From: Terasakiella sp033100395
GTDB taxonomy: Bacteria; Pseudomonadota; Alphaproteobacteria; Rhodospirillales; Terasakiellaceae
Length of the DNA: 64,000 nt
Reading direction: 5' to 3'
Assembly (NCBI RefSeq): GCF_033100395.1
Contig: NZ_JAWLVJ010000007.1
Span: 132,422-196,421 of the forward strand
Both the position numbers and the translations under genes were made by a program. Numbering within the stretch: position 1 is the stretch's first letter; each line of letters opens with the position of its first letter. Of this stretch, positions 7,969 through 15,571 are shown piece by piece. The notes under the pieces were generated by a model. That model searched no databases and was not told the origin of the DNA. It saw only the letters and a program-made list of their open reading frames with translations.

Positions 7969-8880
7969 TTAAAAGGCTCGTTTTACGATAGAGCAAACGG
8001 TTAAACCCGGAACACTATCTCCCAAGTGTTTCATTTTTTCTCGCAGTAAATATTCTGCTTCATGTTTACTATTAATATCACTGCTACTTGGAAGGTGAAC
8101 TTCCATGATAATTTGTTTAACGTTTTGTAGGCATTTTGATTGCGAGAGAATTTCGAACTCTGCACCTTCACAATCAAGTTTCAGCAGGTCACAGTTTTTG
8201 ATATCCAGTTCATCAAAGATACTATCTAAAGTTCTCATGGGAACGGATATCTTTTGGAAGCCGAATTTATCGTAGTTTATATCAGAACTATTTACAAAAG
8301 CAGTCGAGACTGCACTGTCATGTCGCTGGACATAGAAGTCTATTTCACCATTATGGTCACCAACAGCATAGGGATGAAGATGTACTTGATGTATGTTATT
8401 TCGCTCCAGGTTGGATAAAAGGCTTGTTTGAGTATCTGCTACTGGTTCGAATGCATGAATTGTGGCTGTCGGAAAATGCCGTGCAGCGACAGCTGAAAAA
8501 AGTCCAACATGTGCGCCAACGTCAAGAATGGTTGCTCCTTCTGGAAGGTCTAATTTACCGATGCCATAGTCATCTCTATACATTTCTTCCATTATATCAA
8601 TCAATATGCAGGAGCCTGGCGTATCTTTGAGTGTTAACCTATGCGTACCATCAAAATATTCATATAAATTGTTTTGTAGGCCCCGTTGCATCGCTTCTTT
8701 ATAGGTGCTGCATCCATTTAGGCCTTCACCGGTTAATGTTAACGCATGGCCTTTGAGCCAGTAAATTTCAGGAATCTGTATATTCTGGTGTAGTAATTGG
8801 TTACAAAGTTGCAGTGCGTAATTAGGGTTCCCACCCACAAGCGATGCGGAAATATCGTTGACTACGTTTTGTAAGTTCAT
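7969..8880 (-). CDS. FkbM-family SAM-dependent methyltransferase
   Basis: 303 residues. The N-terminal ~80 resemble a TPR-like helical segment (NPNYALQLCNQLLHQ). An FkbM-type methyltransferase domain follows: SAM-binding loop ATILDVGAHVGLFSAVAA (about 119-136), acidic residue in IHAFEPVADTQ, and LLKLDCEGAEFEIL (~225-238), the DxEG signature. FkbM enzymes O-methylate sugars or natural products, so glycan modification is plausible. The gene is clearly richer in A+T than its neighbours, has a weak ribosome site and no functional neighbours, which suggests acquisition by transfer. The substrate is unknown. Confidence 0.85.
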   Translation of the reverse strand: MNLQNVVNDISASLVGGNPNYALQLCNQLLHQNIQIPEIYWLKGHALTLTGEGLNGCSTYKEAMQRGLQNNLYEYFDGTHRLTLKDTPGSCILIDIMEEMYRDDYGIGKLDLPEGATILDVGAHVGLFSAVAARHFPTATIHAFEPVADTQTSLLSNLERNNIHQVHLHPYAVGDHNGEIDFYVQRHDSAVSTAFVNSSDINYDKFGFQKISVPMRTLDSIFDELDIKNCDLLKLDCEGAEFEILSQSKCLQNVKQIIMEVHLPSSSDINSKHEAEYLLREKMKHLGDSVPGLTVCSIVKRAF

Positions 8881-8973
8881 GAAAATATCTTTTATTTGCG
8901 TATTTTAGAATGTTTTAGTCTCATATTATACGCTTAAAAGATATGCATTGTCTTTATCTGAATTGATGAAAAA

Positions 8974-9507
8974 TCATTCGTGCATCATGGGCGGGTCGAG
9001 GTCTTCGTCCCAGTTTTTGTCTGGTTCGGGATAACGTCCAACCCATTCGTTTAACAGCTCCACATGTTCTTGTTCTTCATCTGCAAATTCGGCTGCCATT
9101 TTGATGACGTCTTCATTGGTGCTGTCTTTGGAGATTTTGCTGTAGAAATCGTGCGCGCCTTGTTCGACCTTCAGGGCGAGTTGCAGAACATGATAGGGCG
9201 TCATCTTATAATGGGTCTGGAAGGTGTCCGCCGCTTCCGGGCTGTCGCCATCTTCCCAGACGAAGTCCCAGGGTGCGATATGTGGTAAGTCGCGGCCTTG
9301 CGCCAGTTCCTGCATTTCAGCGGCATGTTTATCGGCATAGCCTGCCAGCAGGTTAAAGAGCTTTGCGACTTCCGGATTGTTATGCGTTTCCATGGAATCG
9401 GCGATTTCGCGATATCGATCTGCGGCTTCTGTCTCCATCGTCAGGGAATGGGCCAGCAGTTCTTCCACTGACCCGATATCGTATTTTTTCTCAACTTGAG
9501 TTGTCAT
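8974..9507 (-). CDS. Ferritin-like/rubrerythrin-related protein
   Basis: 177 residues, a predicted four-helix bundle. Carboxylate/His positions typical of the ferritin-like superfamily appear in helices: METEAADRYREIAD, YADKHAAEMQEL, ALKVEQGAHDFYSK and EEQEHVELLNEW. The last is a clean ExxH; the matching position in the second helix is DKH, so one iron-ligand set may be altered. There is no C-terminal rubredoxin domain. The start follows a GGGGGGA ribosome site. It lies 23 bases downstream of the DsbA-like gene on the same strand. A role in iron or peroxide handling is inference from the family. Confidence 0.8.
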   Translation of the reverse strand: MTTQVEKKYDIGSVEELLAHSLTMETEAADRYREIADSMETHNNPEVAKLFNLLAGYADKHAAEMQELAQGRDLPHIAPWDFVWEDGDSPEAADTFQTHYKMTPYHVLQLALKVEQGAHDFYSKISKDSTNEDVIKMAAEFADEEQEHVELLNEWVGRYPEPDKNWDEDLDPPMMHE

Positions 9508-9530
9508 GGTGCATCCCCCCGAATGCTTTA

Positions 9531-10262
9531 TCAGCTTTGTTTACGTGCTTGCTTGACGGCTTCAACCATCGCATCTGCCGGAATTGCACCACGGAAAATC
9601 TGGTCCCCGATGATAAAGCCGGGCGTGCCCTGAATGTTCAGGTTTCTGGCCAGTTGTTTGGTGCTTGCGATTTCTTTTTGAACCCGCTCGCTCACCATAT
9701 CCTTTTGAAGCTGATCCATATCAACGCCGAGGCTTTCAGCCGTTTTGAGGATTTTGGTGTTGGTCAGGCGTCCTTTGACTTTCATCATGGCACTGTGGAA
9801 ATCCGTATATTTCCCCTGCAATTGGGTCGCAAGGGCAACGTGGGCTGCAAATTCAGATGTCTCCCCCAGCACGGCCAGTTCCTTAAAGACGTAGCGTATA
9901 TTTGCATCATCGTTTACGACCTTCATCACATCCGGGAAGACGCGTTTGCAATAGCCGCACTGATAATCAAAAAATTCAACGATGGTGACGTCGCCTTTTG
10001 GGTTTCCGCCAACGGGTGTGATTTCTGGTGTGATCAATGTCTGATCAAGTGATGCCATTGTTGATTTCTGCATGTCTGCACGGGCCTGTTCCTGGCGGGC
10101 CTGCAGCACTTCCATGGCCTCCATCAGAATTTCCGGATTGGCAAGCAGCGTATCGCGCACCAGCTTGCGGACTTCATCCTGTTGATCTGCGCTTAACTTG
10201 TCGTCAGCAAGAACAGGTTGGGAAAACAGGAAAAGTGAGAAGGCAATGATAAGAAAACGCAT
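9531..10262 (-). CDS. DsbA-family periplasmic thiol oxidoreductase
   Basis: 243 residues with a cleavable signal (LIIAFSLFLFSQPVLA). A helical stretch (25-75) is followed by a thioredoxin-fold domain. Active site CGYC, Cys102 and Cys105, in FFDYQCGYCKRVFP; cis-Pro loop near IQGTPGFIIGD (~215). This arrangement matches the Com1/ScsC-like DsbA branch common in alphaproteobacteria rather than classical E. coli DsbA. Expected role: forming or isomerising disulfides in exported proteins. No DsbB-type partner is adjacent. Confidence 0.88.
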   Translation of the reverse strand: MRFLIIAFSLFLFSQPVLADDKLSADQQDEVRKLVRDTLLANPEILMEAMEVLQARQEQARADMQKSTMASLDQTLITPEITPVGGNPKGDVTIVEFFDYQCGYCKRVFPDVMKVVNDDANIRYVFKELAVLGETSEFAAHVALATQLQGKYTDFHSAMMKVKGRLTNTKILKTAESLGVDMDQLQKDMVSERVQKEIASTKQLARNLNIQGTPGFIIGDQIFRGAIPADAMVEAVKQARKQS

Positions 10263-10334
10263 GGTTGAGGTCTCATATGATGAAAATATAGTTTAAGCAA
10301 TATGGGGCAGCATTCTGAAATAGGCAAGGGGATG

Positions 10335-11072
10335 TTATCGCATAAGATGAATTGACGAGAATGTCATCCCGCCCCCGACTTGGGAACGTGTGGCGCTCAT
10401 ACCCACAAAGGTGATTTTGACATTGTTGATATTGTCATTTGGCCAGGCTTGACGATAAACAAGGGAGAGATCAACGCCTTCTCTGTGCCAGCGGTTGGTT
10501 TGTTCAAACCCGCCACGTTGCACATAATATTTCACCCGGCCCATATTATAGATATTCCCCCGCTTCAGGGCTGTCAGGTCATATCCGATTGCAAGGATAC
10601 GGTCGTAGGGCGGAAGGCCTGCACCGCGCCAGACAAGCTGATTTTGTCGCAAAGGGATACTTTGGGCGTTTCCGCCATAAAAACCGACCAGCATGCGAAC
10701 CGGGTGATGGTCTGTCTTATGTTCAGACACATGCCAGTCCCAGAATAAATAGGGTGTGACCAGCAGGTCCGCACTTTGATATCTGGCGAGGATAAAGTCT
10801 TTTTCACCGCTTTGGATATGAACACCGCGCCGTCCGTCTTTTTGGGTCATGTAAATATGCGGCAGGCTCTGTCGTGGGGCAAAGACATCACGAAGGTTTG
10901 CGCCTTCCACGACCCAGCCACGCGGCACACCGTCTTTGGAAAAATAATGACGCGGGCCCAGCACATCAATTTTGGTCCCTGTCCCGACGATCATGGCTTT
11001 CTTGGGTTTGGGGGTGGTCGATACACAGGCCGATAGCCCAAGTGCGATGGTCATCAGGAATAAGAAGCGCAT
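10335..11072 (-). CDS. DUF3047-type lipoprotein
   Basis: 245 residues. The N-terminus MRFLFLMTIALGLSACVS carries a lipobox (LSAC), so it is probably a lipoprotein. The body matches the pattern of DUF3047 proteins (LFWDWHVSE, VGFYGGN, YVQRGG, and a C-terminal VKITFVGMSATRSQVGG). The molecular function is unknown. It starts two bases after the upstream M48 protease stop, so the two are surely co-transcribed. A joint envelope role with the BepA-like protease is inference from this arrangement. Confidence 0.75.
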   Translation of the reverse strand: MRFLFLMTIALGLSACVSTTPKPKKAMIVGTGTKIDVLGPRHYFSKDGVPRGWVVEGANLRDVFAPRQSLPHIYMTQKDGRRGVHIQSGEKDFILARYQSADLLVTPYLFWDWHVSEHKTDHHPVRMLVGFYGGNAQSIPLRQNQLVWRGAGLPPYDRILAIGYDLTALKRGNIYNMGRVKYYVQRGGFEQTNRWHREGVDLSLVYRQAWPNDNINNVKITFVGMSATRSQVGGGMTFSSIHLMR

Positions 11073-11074
11073 GA

Positions 11075-12430
11075 TTATCTTTTTTGTTTTTTCAAAAGCC
11101 GTTCAGAGGTTAAGCGTACATCCTGTGCCTGGATCCATTGGCGTGACCCGACTTTTAGTCCTTTCTCTGCGCGGGCAGACAAGAAGGCTGCATCTTTATA
11201 ACGCCGTCTCAGGAAAGCCTCTTCAGCCAGGGCGAGCGAACTTTCTGCCATGCGTCCGGCTTTACCGTAAGCAATCCCCAGCTGACGCCAGGCAAAGGCA
11301 TAGTCTTTGTCATTATTGACCGTTGCTTCCAGCATGCTGATGGCTTTATCCCGTTTTTGTGGATCATCCTGTTCCAGATAACTGCGTCCCAACGCGAGCA
11401 AAAGCAGAGGATTGCCGGGTAACAATTCTACAGATTTTTCGTAAGAAGCGACGGCTTGGTCCAGCAAACCGTTTTCAAAGAAAATCTGGCCTTTAAGTTC
11501 GTGGAAATATGGGTCGTTCGGGCGATCTTGCAATAAGCTGTCGATTTCTGCAATGGCCTGTTCCATCTGGTCATTTTTATGATAGGCCGCTGCCCGGGCA
11601 TAACGTGCAGCAATTGAGGTATCCCCCATCGGATAAAGCCGCATTGTATGGGTTGGCGATAGCAAAAACGCATCCAGTTTCGCCCGCATGCGTGCGTGCA
11701 TTTCGCGATATTCAGGTCCCAGTTTATTGTCGCTGTATGGGGATTGGTCCACATGGCTTTTCATGGCTGAAATACGTGCGGCGGTCAGCGGGTGAGAGCG
11801 GATATAAGGGTTTTGTTCAGCAGTGCGGCGAGTCTCATCACGTTTCAGGATTTGAAAGAATTCCAGCAGCCCTTTGGATGAGATTTGGGTTTCATCAAGA
11901 TATTTGATCGCGGCCTGGTCAGCAGACCCTTCTTCCATGCGGCTATAACTCAGTAATGATCGCTGGGCAGCGTCTTGACCGCCAAGGGCAATCACAGCCC
12001 CAGCGCCTGCTTCGCCCGCCAGGGCTGCTGCACCGCCAAGGATAAAACCAATGACCGATTCGGCGGGTACACCCTTCATTTTTTGTCGTAATCTTGATAA
12101 ATGACCGCCCGCAATGTGACCGCTTTCATGCGCGATCACGCCGATAACCTGTTCTGGGGTGCGTGAACGCTGCAAAAGTCCGGTGTGGATAAAAAGTTTT
12201 TGACCGCCTGCAACAAAAGCATTGAGTCTACTGTCGTTAACCAGATAGATTTCAACATTGTCAGCTGACAGGTTTGCAGCTTCAAAGATTGGCTTTGAAT
12301 ATAAGGCAATGATATTTTCGATTTCCGCATCCCGGATGAAAGAGATAGAACTTGCGTAAGCAGGCGAAGGGATGGGGATAGATAGAGTCCAACAGGCAAT
12401 AAAGAAAAGTAGTTTTATGGTATTTCGCAC
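11075..12430 (-). CDS. BepA-like M48 metalloprotease with TPR repeats
   Basis: 451 residues from a GTG start. Signal peptide (LLFFIACWTLSIPIPSPAYA), M48 zinc-protease domain with HESGH (101-105, VIAHESGHIAGGH) and a downstream Glu near MEEGSAD (~167) as third ligand, then TPR repeats from ~285 (AARYARAAAYHKNDQMEQA; FENGLLDQAVASYEKS; LLALGRSYLEQDD). This is the layout of E. coli BepA, a periplasmic protease/chaperone in outer-membrane protein quality control. The start codon lies inside the divergent GGT-like gene's 5' end, so the two genes overlap head to head by 14 bases. Confidence 0.9.
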   Translation of the reverse strand: MRNTIKLLFFIACWTLSIPIPSPAYASSISFIRDAEIENIIALYSKPIFEAANLSADNVEIYLVNDSRLNAFVAGGQKLFIHTGLLQRSRTPEQVIGVIAHESGHIAGGHLSRLRQKMKGVPAESVIGFILGGAAALAGEAGAGAVIALGGQDAAQRSLLSYSRMEEGSADQAAIKYLDETQISSKGLLEFFQILKRDETRRTAEQNPYIRSHPLTAARISAMKSHVDQSPYSDNKLGPEYREMHARMRAKLDAFLLSPTHTMRLYPMGDTSIAARYARAAAYHKNDQMEQAIAEIDSLLQDRPNDPYFHELKGQIFFENGLLDQAVASYEKSVELLPGNPLLLLALGRSYLEQDDPQKRDKAISMLEATVNNDKDYAFAWRQLGIAYGKAGRMAESSLALAEEAFLRRRYKDAAFLSARAEKGLKVGSRQWIQAQDVRLTSERLLKKQKR

Positions 12431-14096
12431 CGTGTTCCACCGCTTTCAAAAATCAACAGTCACATACGCTAGCCTGCCACGCCGTGTGCGTCAATTGGCG
12501 GCTTGCGCAATTATGGTTTCGCTGACCGCCTGTGCTGCAGGCAATCAGGAAGAAGATAGGGGCAAGATCGGTTTTGTGAAAGGGTTCTTGGGTGGTGTTG
12601 CTGCTGATGACCCCCATGCCGCACGTGCCGGGCGCGATGCGCTGTCTGCTGGTGGAACGGCTGCGGATGCGGTAACGGCGATGTATTTTATGGCCTCTGT
12701 CACCATGCCATCTTCCGCCAGCCTTGGCGGTGGCGGGGTCTGTATTGTTCATGATCATCAGTCTGAAACAACAGAAGTACTTGATTTCCTGACCAAAGCA
12801 CCGCTGCAGAATGTCGCAGGTGTGGAACGTCATGTGGGGGTACCGATGAATGCTCGCGGGTTCTTTATCCTGCAATCCAAATATGGCGATTTGCGTTGGG
12901 GGCAATTGGTTGCGCCGGCAGAAAATAAAGCCAGATTTGGCGTTCAGGTCTCACGTGCTTTGGCAGCTGAACTGAAACCTGTGGCAAATGCCCTTATTCA
13001 GGATAAGGAAGCAGCACGCGTTTTTGCCAATAAAAACGGGCAGCCTGTTCGTGAAGGGGACTTCATCAGCCAGTTGGATCTGGCTGCAACCCTGACTGAA
13101 ATTCGTACCAAAGGTCCCGGGGCTTTATATACAGGGCCATTTGCCAATCGTTTTGTCGATGCGGTGAAAGCCGCAGGCGGGCATTTGTCCAAAGAAGATT
13201 TACGCAAAGCCCTGCCTGTCTGGCGTCAGACCATTCAAAGCCAGGCCTATGATTATAAAATTGCCCATTTCGCTCCACCACCAGCTGCTGCTGGTGTTGT
13301 CGGCGCACAAATGTGGTCCATATTGGCTGAATATGGCGACTTTGATGATGCCGATGAAGCCACCCGGATGCATATGCTGGCAGAAGCCTCCATGCGGGCC
13401 TATGGTGATCGTGCAACCTGGGTGCAGCCCACGGGTCAGTCCAAGGTCAAGGCAGCAACGCTAGTGACGAAAGACCGTGTCGCTAAGTTGATGCAGGGTA
13501 TGAGCGAGACCCGCCACCAACGCGCAGATACCTTGCGCGCGGTGCCACAGTTAACACCGGAAACACCGTCTGCACTGAGTTTGGCAGCCGTTGATCGATA
13601 TGGTTCTGGTGTGGCATGTAACGTATCGATGAACAATAATTTCGGGGTTGGCCGCGTGGCGCCGGGAACAGGGGTTTTGCTTTCCGCGTTGCCGGGGCTG
13701 AATGGGCGGGGGCCGATGTCGTTGGGTCCAATGCTTGTAAAGAATCCGAATTCAAATGAAATTTACTTTGTGGGGGCTGCCTCACGTGGTGTAGCGGCGC
13801 CAACATCGCTGGTGAATGTCGCTGCGCGTATCATTATGGGGAAACAGGATCCGAATGAAGCCATGCGCAACCCACGTTCGCATCATGGAGGGGCGCCGGA
13901 TAAGCTTTATTTGGAAAATACAGTTTCTGTTTCTGATGTTTCAAAACTCAAATCCATGGGGCATCAGACCACGTCCGTTCAGGGGCTCGGGGTTGTTAAT
14001 GCCATTGCGTGTCCGCTCGGCATTCCAGTGGCACCTGCAAGTTGTCGCGCGATGAATGATCCGCGTGCCTATGGTCTTTCCGCAGGGGCTGAATAA
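12417..14096 (+). CDS. Gamma-glutamyltransferase-like lipoprotein, probably inactive
   Basis: About 559 residues from ATG 12417; an in-frame ATG at 12372 lies too deep inside the divergent protease gene. A lipobox (VSLTACAAG) suggests a lipoprotein. The GGT fold is supported by SAGGTAADAVTAMYF, SLGGGG and a C-terminal FVGAASRGVAAPTSLV. Key catalytic features are missing. The glutamate-binding Arg of the usual DFRExAP is Leu (LDFLTKAP). The autoprocessing/catalytic Thr (TTH.SVVD) is replaced by PSALSLAAVD. The SSMSPT and GSPGG motifs read PMSLGPM and GAASRG. It is therefore a GGT homologue likely unable to self-process in the normal way. The stop is one base before the aminotransferase start. 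Confidence 0.8.
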   Translation: MVFRTVFHRFQKSTVTYASLPRRVRQLAACAIMVSLTACAAGNQEEDRGKIGFVKGFLGGVAADDPHAARAGRDALSAGGTAADAVTAMYFMASVTMPSSASLGGGGVCIVHDHQSETTEVLDFLTKAPLQNVAGVERHVGVPMNARGFFILQSKYGDLRWGQLVAPAENKARFGVQVSRALAAELKPVANALIQDKEAARVFANKNGQPVREGDFISQLDLAATLTEIRTKGPGALYTGPFANRFVDAVKAAGGHLSKEDLRKALPVWRQTIQSQAYDYKIAHFAPPPAAAGVVGAQMWSILAEYGDFDDADEATRMHMLAEASMRAYGDRATWVQPTGQSKVKAATLVTKDRVAKLMQGMSETRHQRADTLRAVPQLTPETPSALSLAAVDRYGSGVACNVSMNNNFGVGRVAPGTGVLLSALPGLNGRGPMSLGPMLVKNPNSNEIYFVGAASRGVAAPTSLVNVAARIIMGKQDPNEAMRNPRSHHGGAPDKLYLENTVSVSDVSKLKSMGHQTTSVQGLGVVNAIACPLGIPVAPASCRAMNDPRAYGLSAGAE

Positions 14097-14097
14097 G

Positions 14098-15246
14098 ATG
14101 ACATTGAAGATTGCCAAGCGCGGCACTGTTGCGCCTTTCATCGTGATGGACGTGATGCGCGCCGCCAATGAACGCGAAGCCCTGGGTGGTGATGTGATCC
14201 ATCTGGAAGTTGGTCAACCCAGCACAGGGGCGCCCAAAGGCGTGATCGAAGCAACCCAGAAAGCACTGTTAAACGACAAGGTCGGTTATACGGATGCTTT
14301 GGGTATCCCTGCACTGCGTGAACGGATCGCACAATATTACAAAGATTATTATCAGGTCGATGTGGATGCCAGCCGCGTTGTTGTCACCATGGGGTCATCC
14401 TGCGGTTTTTTGCTGTCTTTCTTGTCTGCTTTTGAAGCGGGCGACAAGGTTGGTCTGACTGCACCGGGCTATCCGGCTTATCGCAACATCCTGCGCGCGC
14501 TGGGCTATGAACCTATTGAAATTCCGGTGGGTCCAGAAACGCATTTTCAACCCACACCGGAAATTCTGGATAATCTGGGTGTTGACTTGGACGGGCTGAT
14601 TGTTGCAAGTCCGGGCAACCCGACGGGCAGCATGCTGTCGCGTGAAGATTTGCGGACGCTGTGTGCTTATTGTGACGGGCAGGGCATTCGCTTTATTTCA
14701 GATGAGATTTATCACGGCATTACCTATGAAGGGCGCGCGGACACGGCCATTGAATTCAGTGACAATGTCATCCTGATCAATAGCTTTTCCAAATATTTCT
14801 CCATGACGGGTTGGCGTCTGGGCTGGATGATTGTGCCGGAAGATATGGTGCGACCCATTGAATGTCTGGCGCAGAATATGTTTATCTCTGCGCCGACGCT
14901 TTCCCAGTTTGGCGGGATTGCTGCGTTCGATTGTCTTGAAGAGGCAGATGCCAACGTCGCCCTTTATGCCAAGAACCGCGAAATGTTGTTGAATGAACTG
15001 CCAAAAGCCGGCTTTAACAAGCTGGCGCCAAGTGATGGGGCTTTCTACATTTATGGGGATGTGGCGCATTTAACCAATGATGCGCAGGAATTCTGCAAGA
15101 AAATTCTGGCAGAAACGGGGGTGGCCACCACACCGGGGGTGGACTTTGACAGCGCACGCGGACACCGCTTCATGCGTTTTTCCTACGCAGGAAGTTTCGA
15201 AAATATGCTGGAAGCAGCAAAACGATTACAGGCGTTTCTAAAATAA
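14098..15246 (+). CDS. PLP-dependent aminotransferase, class I/II
   Basis: 382 residues starting at ATG 14098, one base after the GGT-like stop, with AGGGG upstream in the end of that gene, which implies translational coupling. Fold-type I aminotransferase: substrate-binding HLEVGQPSTGAP, VASPGNPTGSMLS (Asn contacting PLP), SDEIYHGITY, and SFSKYFSMTGWRLGW with the Schiff-base Lys. The C-terminal Arg is in GHRFMRFSYA. Related enzymes transaminate aspartate, alanine or aromatic amino acids; specificity cannot be set by eye. Pairing with the GGT homologue may mean a shared amino-acid or peptide pathway, but that is inference. Confidence 0.88.
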   Translation: MTLKIAKRGTVAPFIVMDVMRAANEREALGGDVIHLEVGQPSTGAPKGVIEATQKALLNDKVGYTDALGIPALRERIAQYYKDYYQVDVDASRVVVTMGSSCGFLLSFLSAFEAGDKVGLTAPGYPAYRNILRALGYEPIEIPVGPETHFQPTPEILDNLGVDLDGLIVASPGNPTGSMLSREDLRTLCAYCDGQGIRFISDEIYHGITYEGRADTAIEFSDNVILINSFSKYFSMTGWRLGWMIVPEDMVRPIECLAQNMFISAPTLSQFGGIAAFDCLEEADANVALYAKNREMLLNELPKAGFNKLAPSDGAFYIYGDVAHLTNDAQEFCKKILAETGVATTPGVDFDSARGHRFMRFSYAGSFENMLEAAKRLQAFLK

Positions 15247-15250
15247 CGCC

Positions 15251-15409
15251 TTAGTCTTTTTTGGCAGCCTGTGCATCACAGCTGAACCAGTCACATCGAT
15301 CCATTTGATTGCGTGTGAATAAAGGCAGGTTTTGTAGTTTCTTTAGGCGATTGTAAAAATTACAGTTTTTGCAGTGCGCACCATCACCGCAGGTGATTTT
15401 ATCTGACAT
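15251..15409 (-). CDS. Small cysteine-rich hypothetical protein
   Basis: 52 residues from ATG 15409; an ATG at 15439 would add ten residues. Five cysteines, in CGDGAHCKNC near the N-terminus and CDWFSC near the C-terminus, look like a small metal-binding fold. The gene fits exactly between the aminotransferase stop and the terminator shared with rne. I do not recognise a family. Coding status is supported by the paired Cys spacing and the acidic/basic balance, but the ribosome site is weak. Confidence 0.5.
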   Translation of the reverse strand: MSDKITCGDGAHCKNCNFYNRLKKLQNLPLFTRNQMDRCDWFSCDAQAAKKD

Positions 15410-15510
15410 TGGAATGACCCGATTTATTAAATATACCACAAGAGTTTAACATATTTTTTGCGTTGTTTATAGCTTTTGGTCAGACCAGTGTCCTTGATCT
15501 GAATCAAGAA

Positions 15511-15543
15511 AAGGCCGGATAATCTTGAAAACTATCCGGCCTT
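15511..15543 (-). terminator. Terminator of rne, likely bidirectional
   Basis: Perfect 11-base arms AAGGCCGGATA (15511-15521) and TATCCGGCCTT (15533-15543) around an 11-base loop. T-rich tails occur on both strands (TTTTCTT read on minus; CTTTTCT on plus). It lies 29 bases past the RNase E stop. Confidence 0.88.
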
Positions 15544-15571
15544 TTCTACTTTGTGGTTTTGTTTGAAGGAG

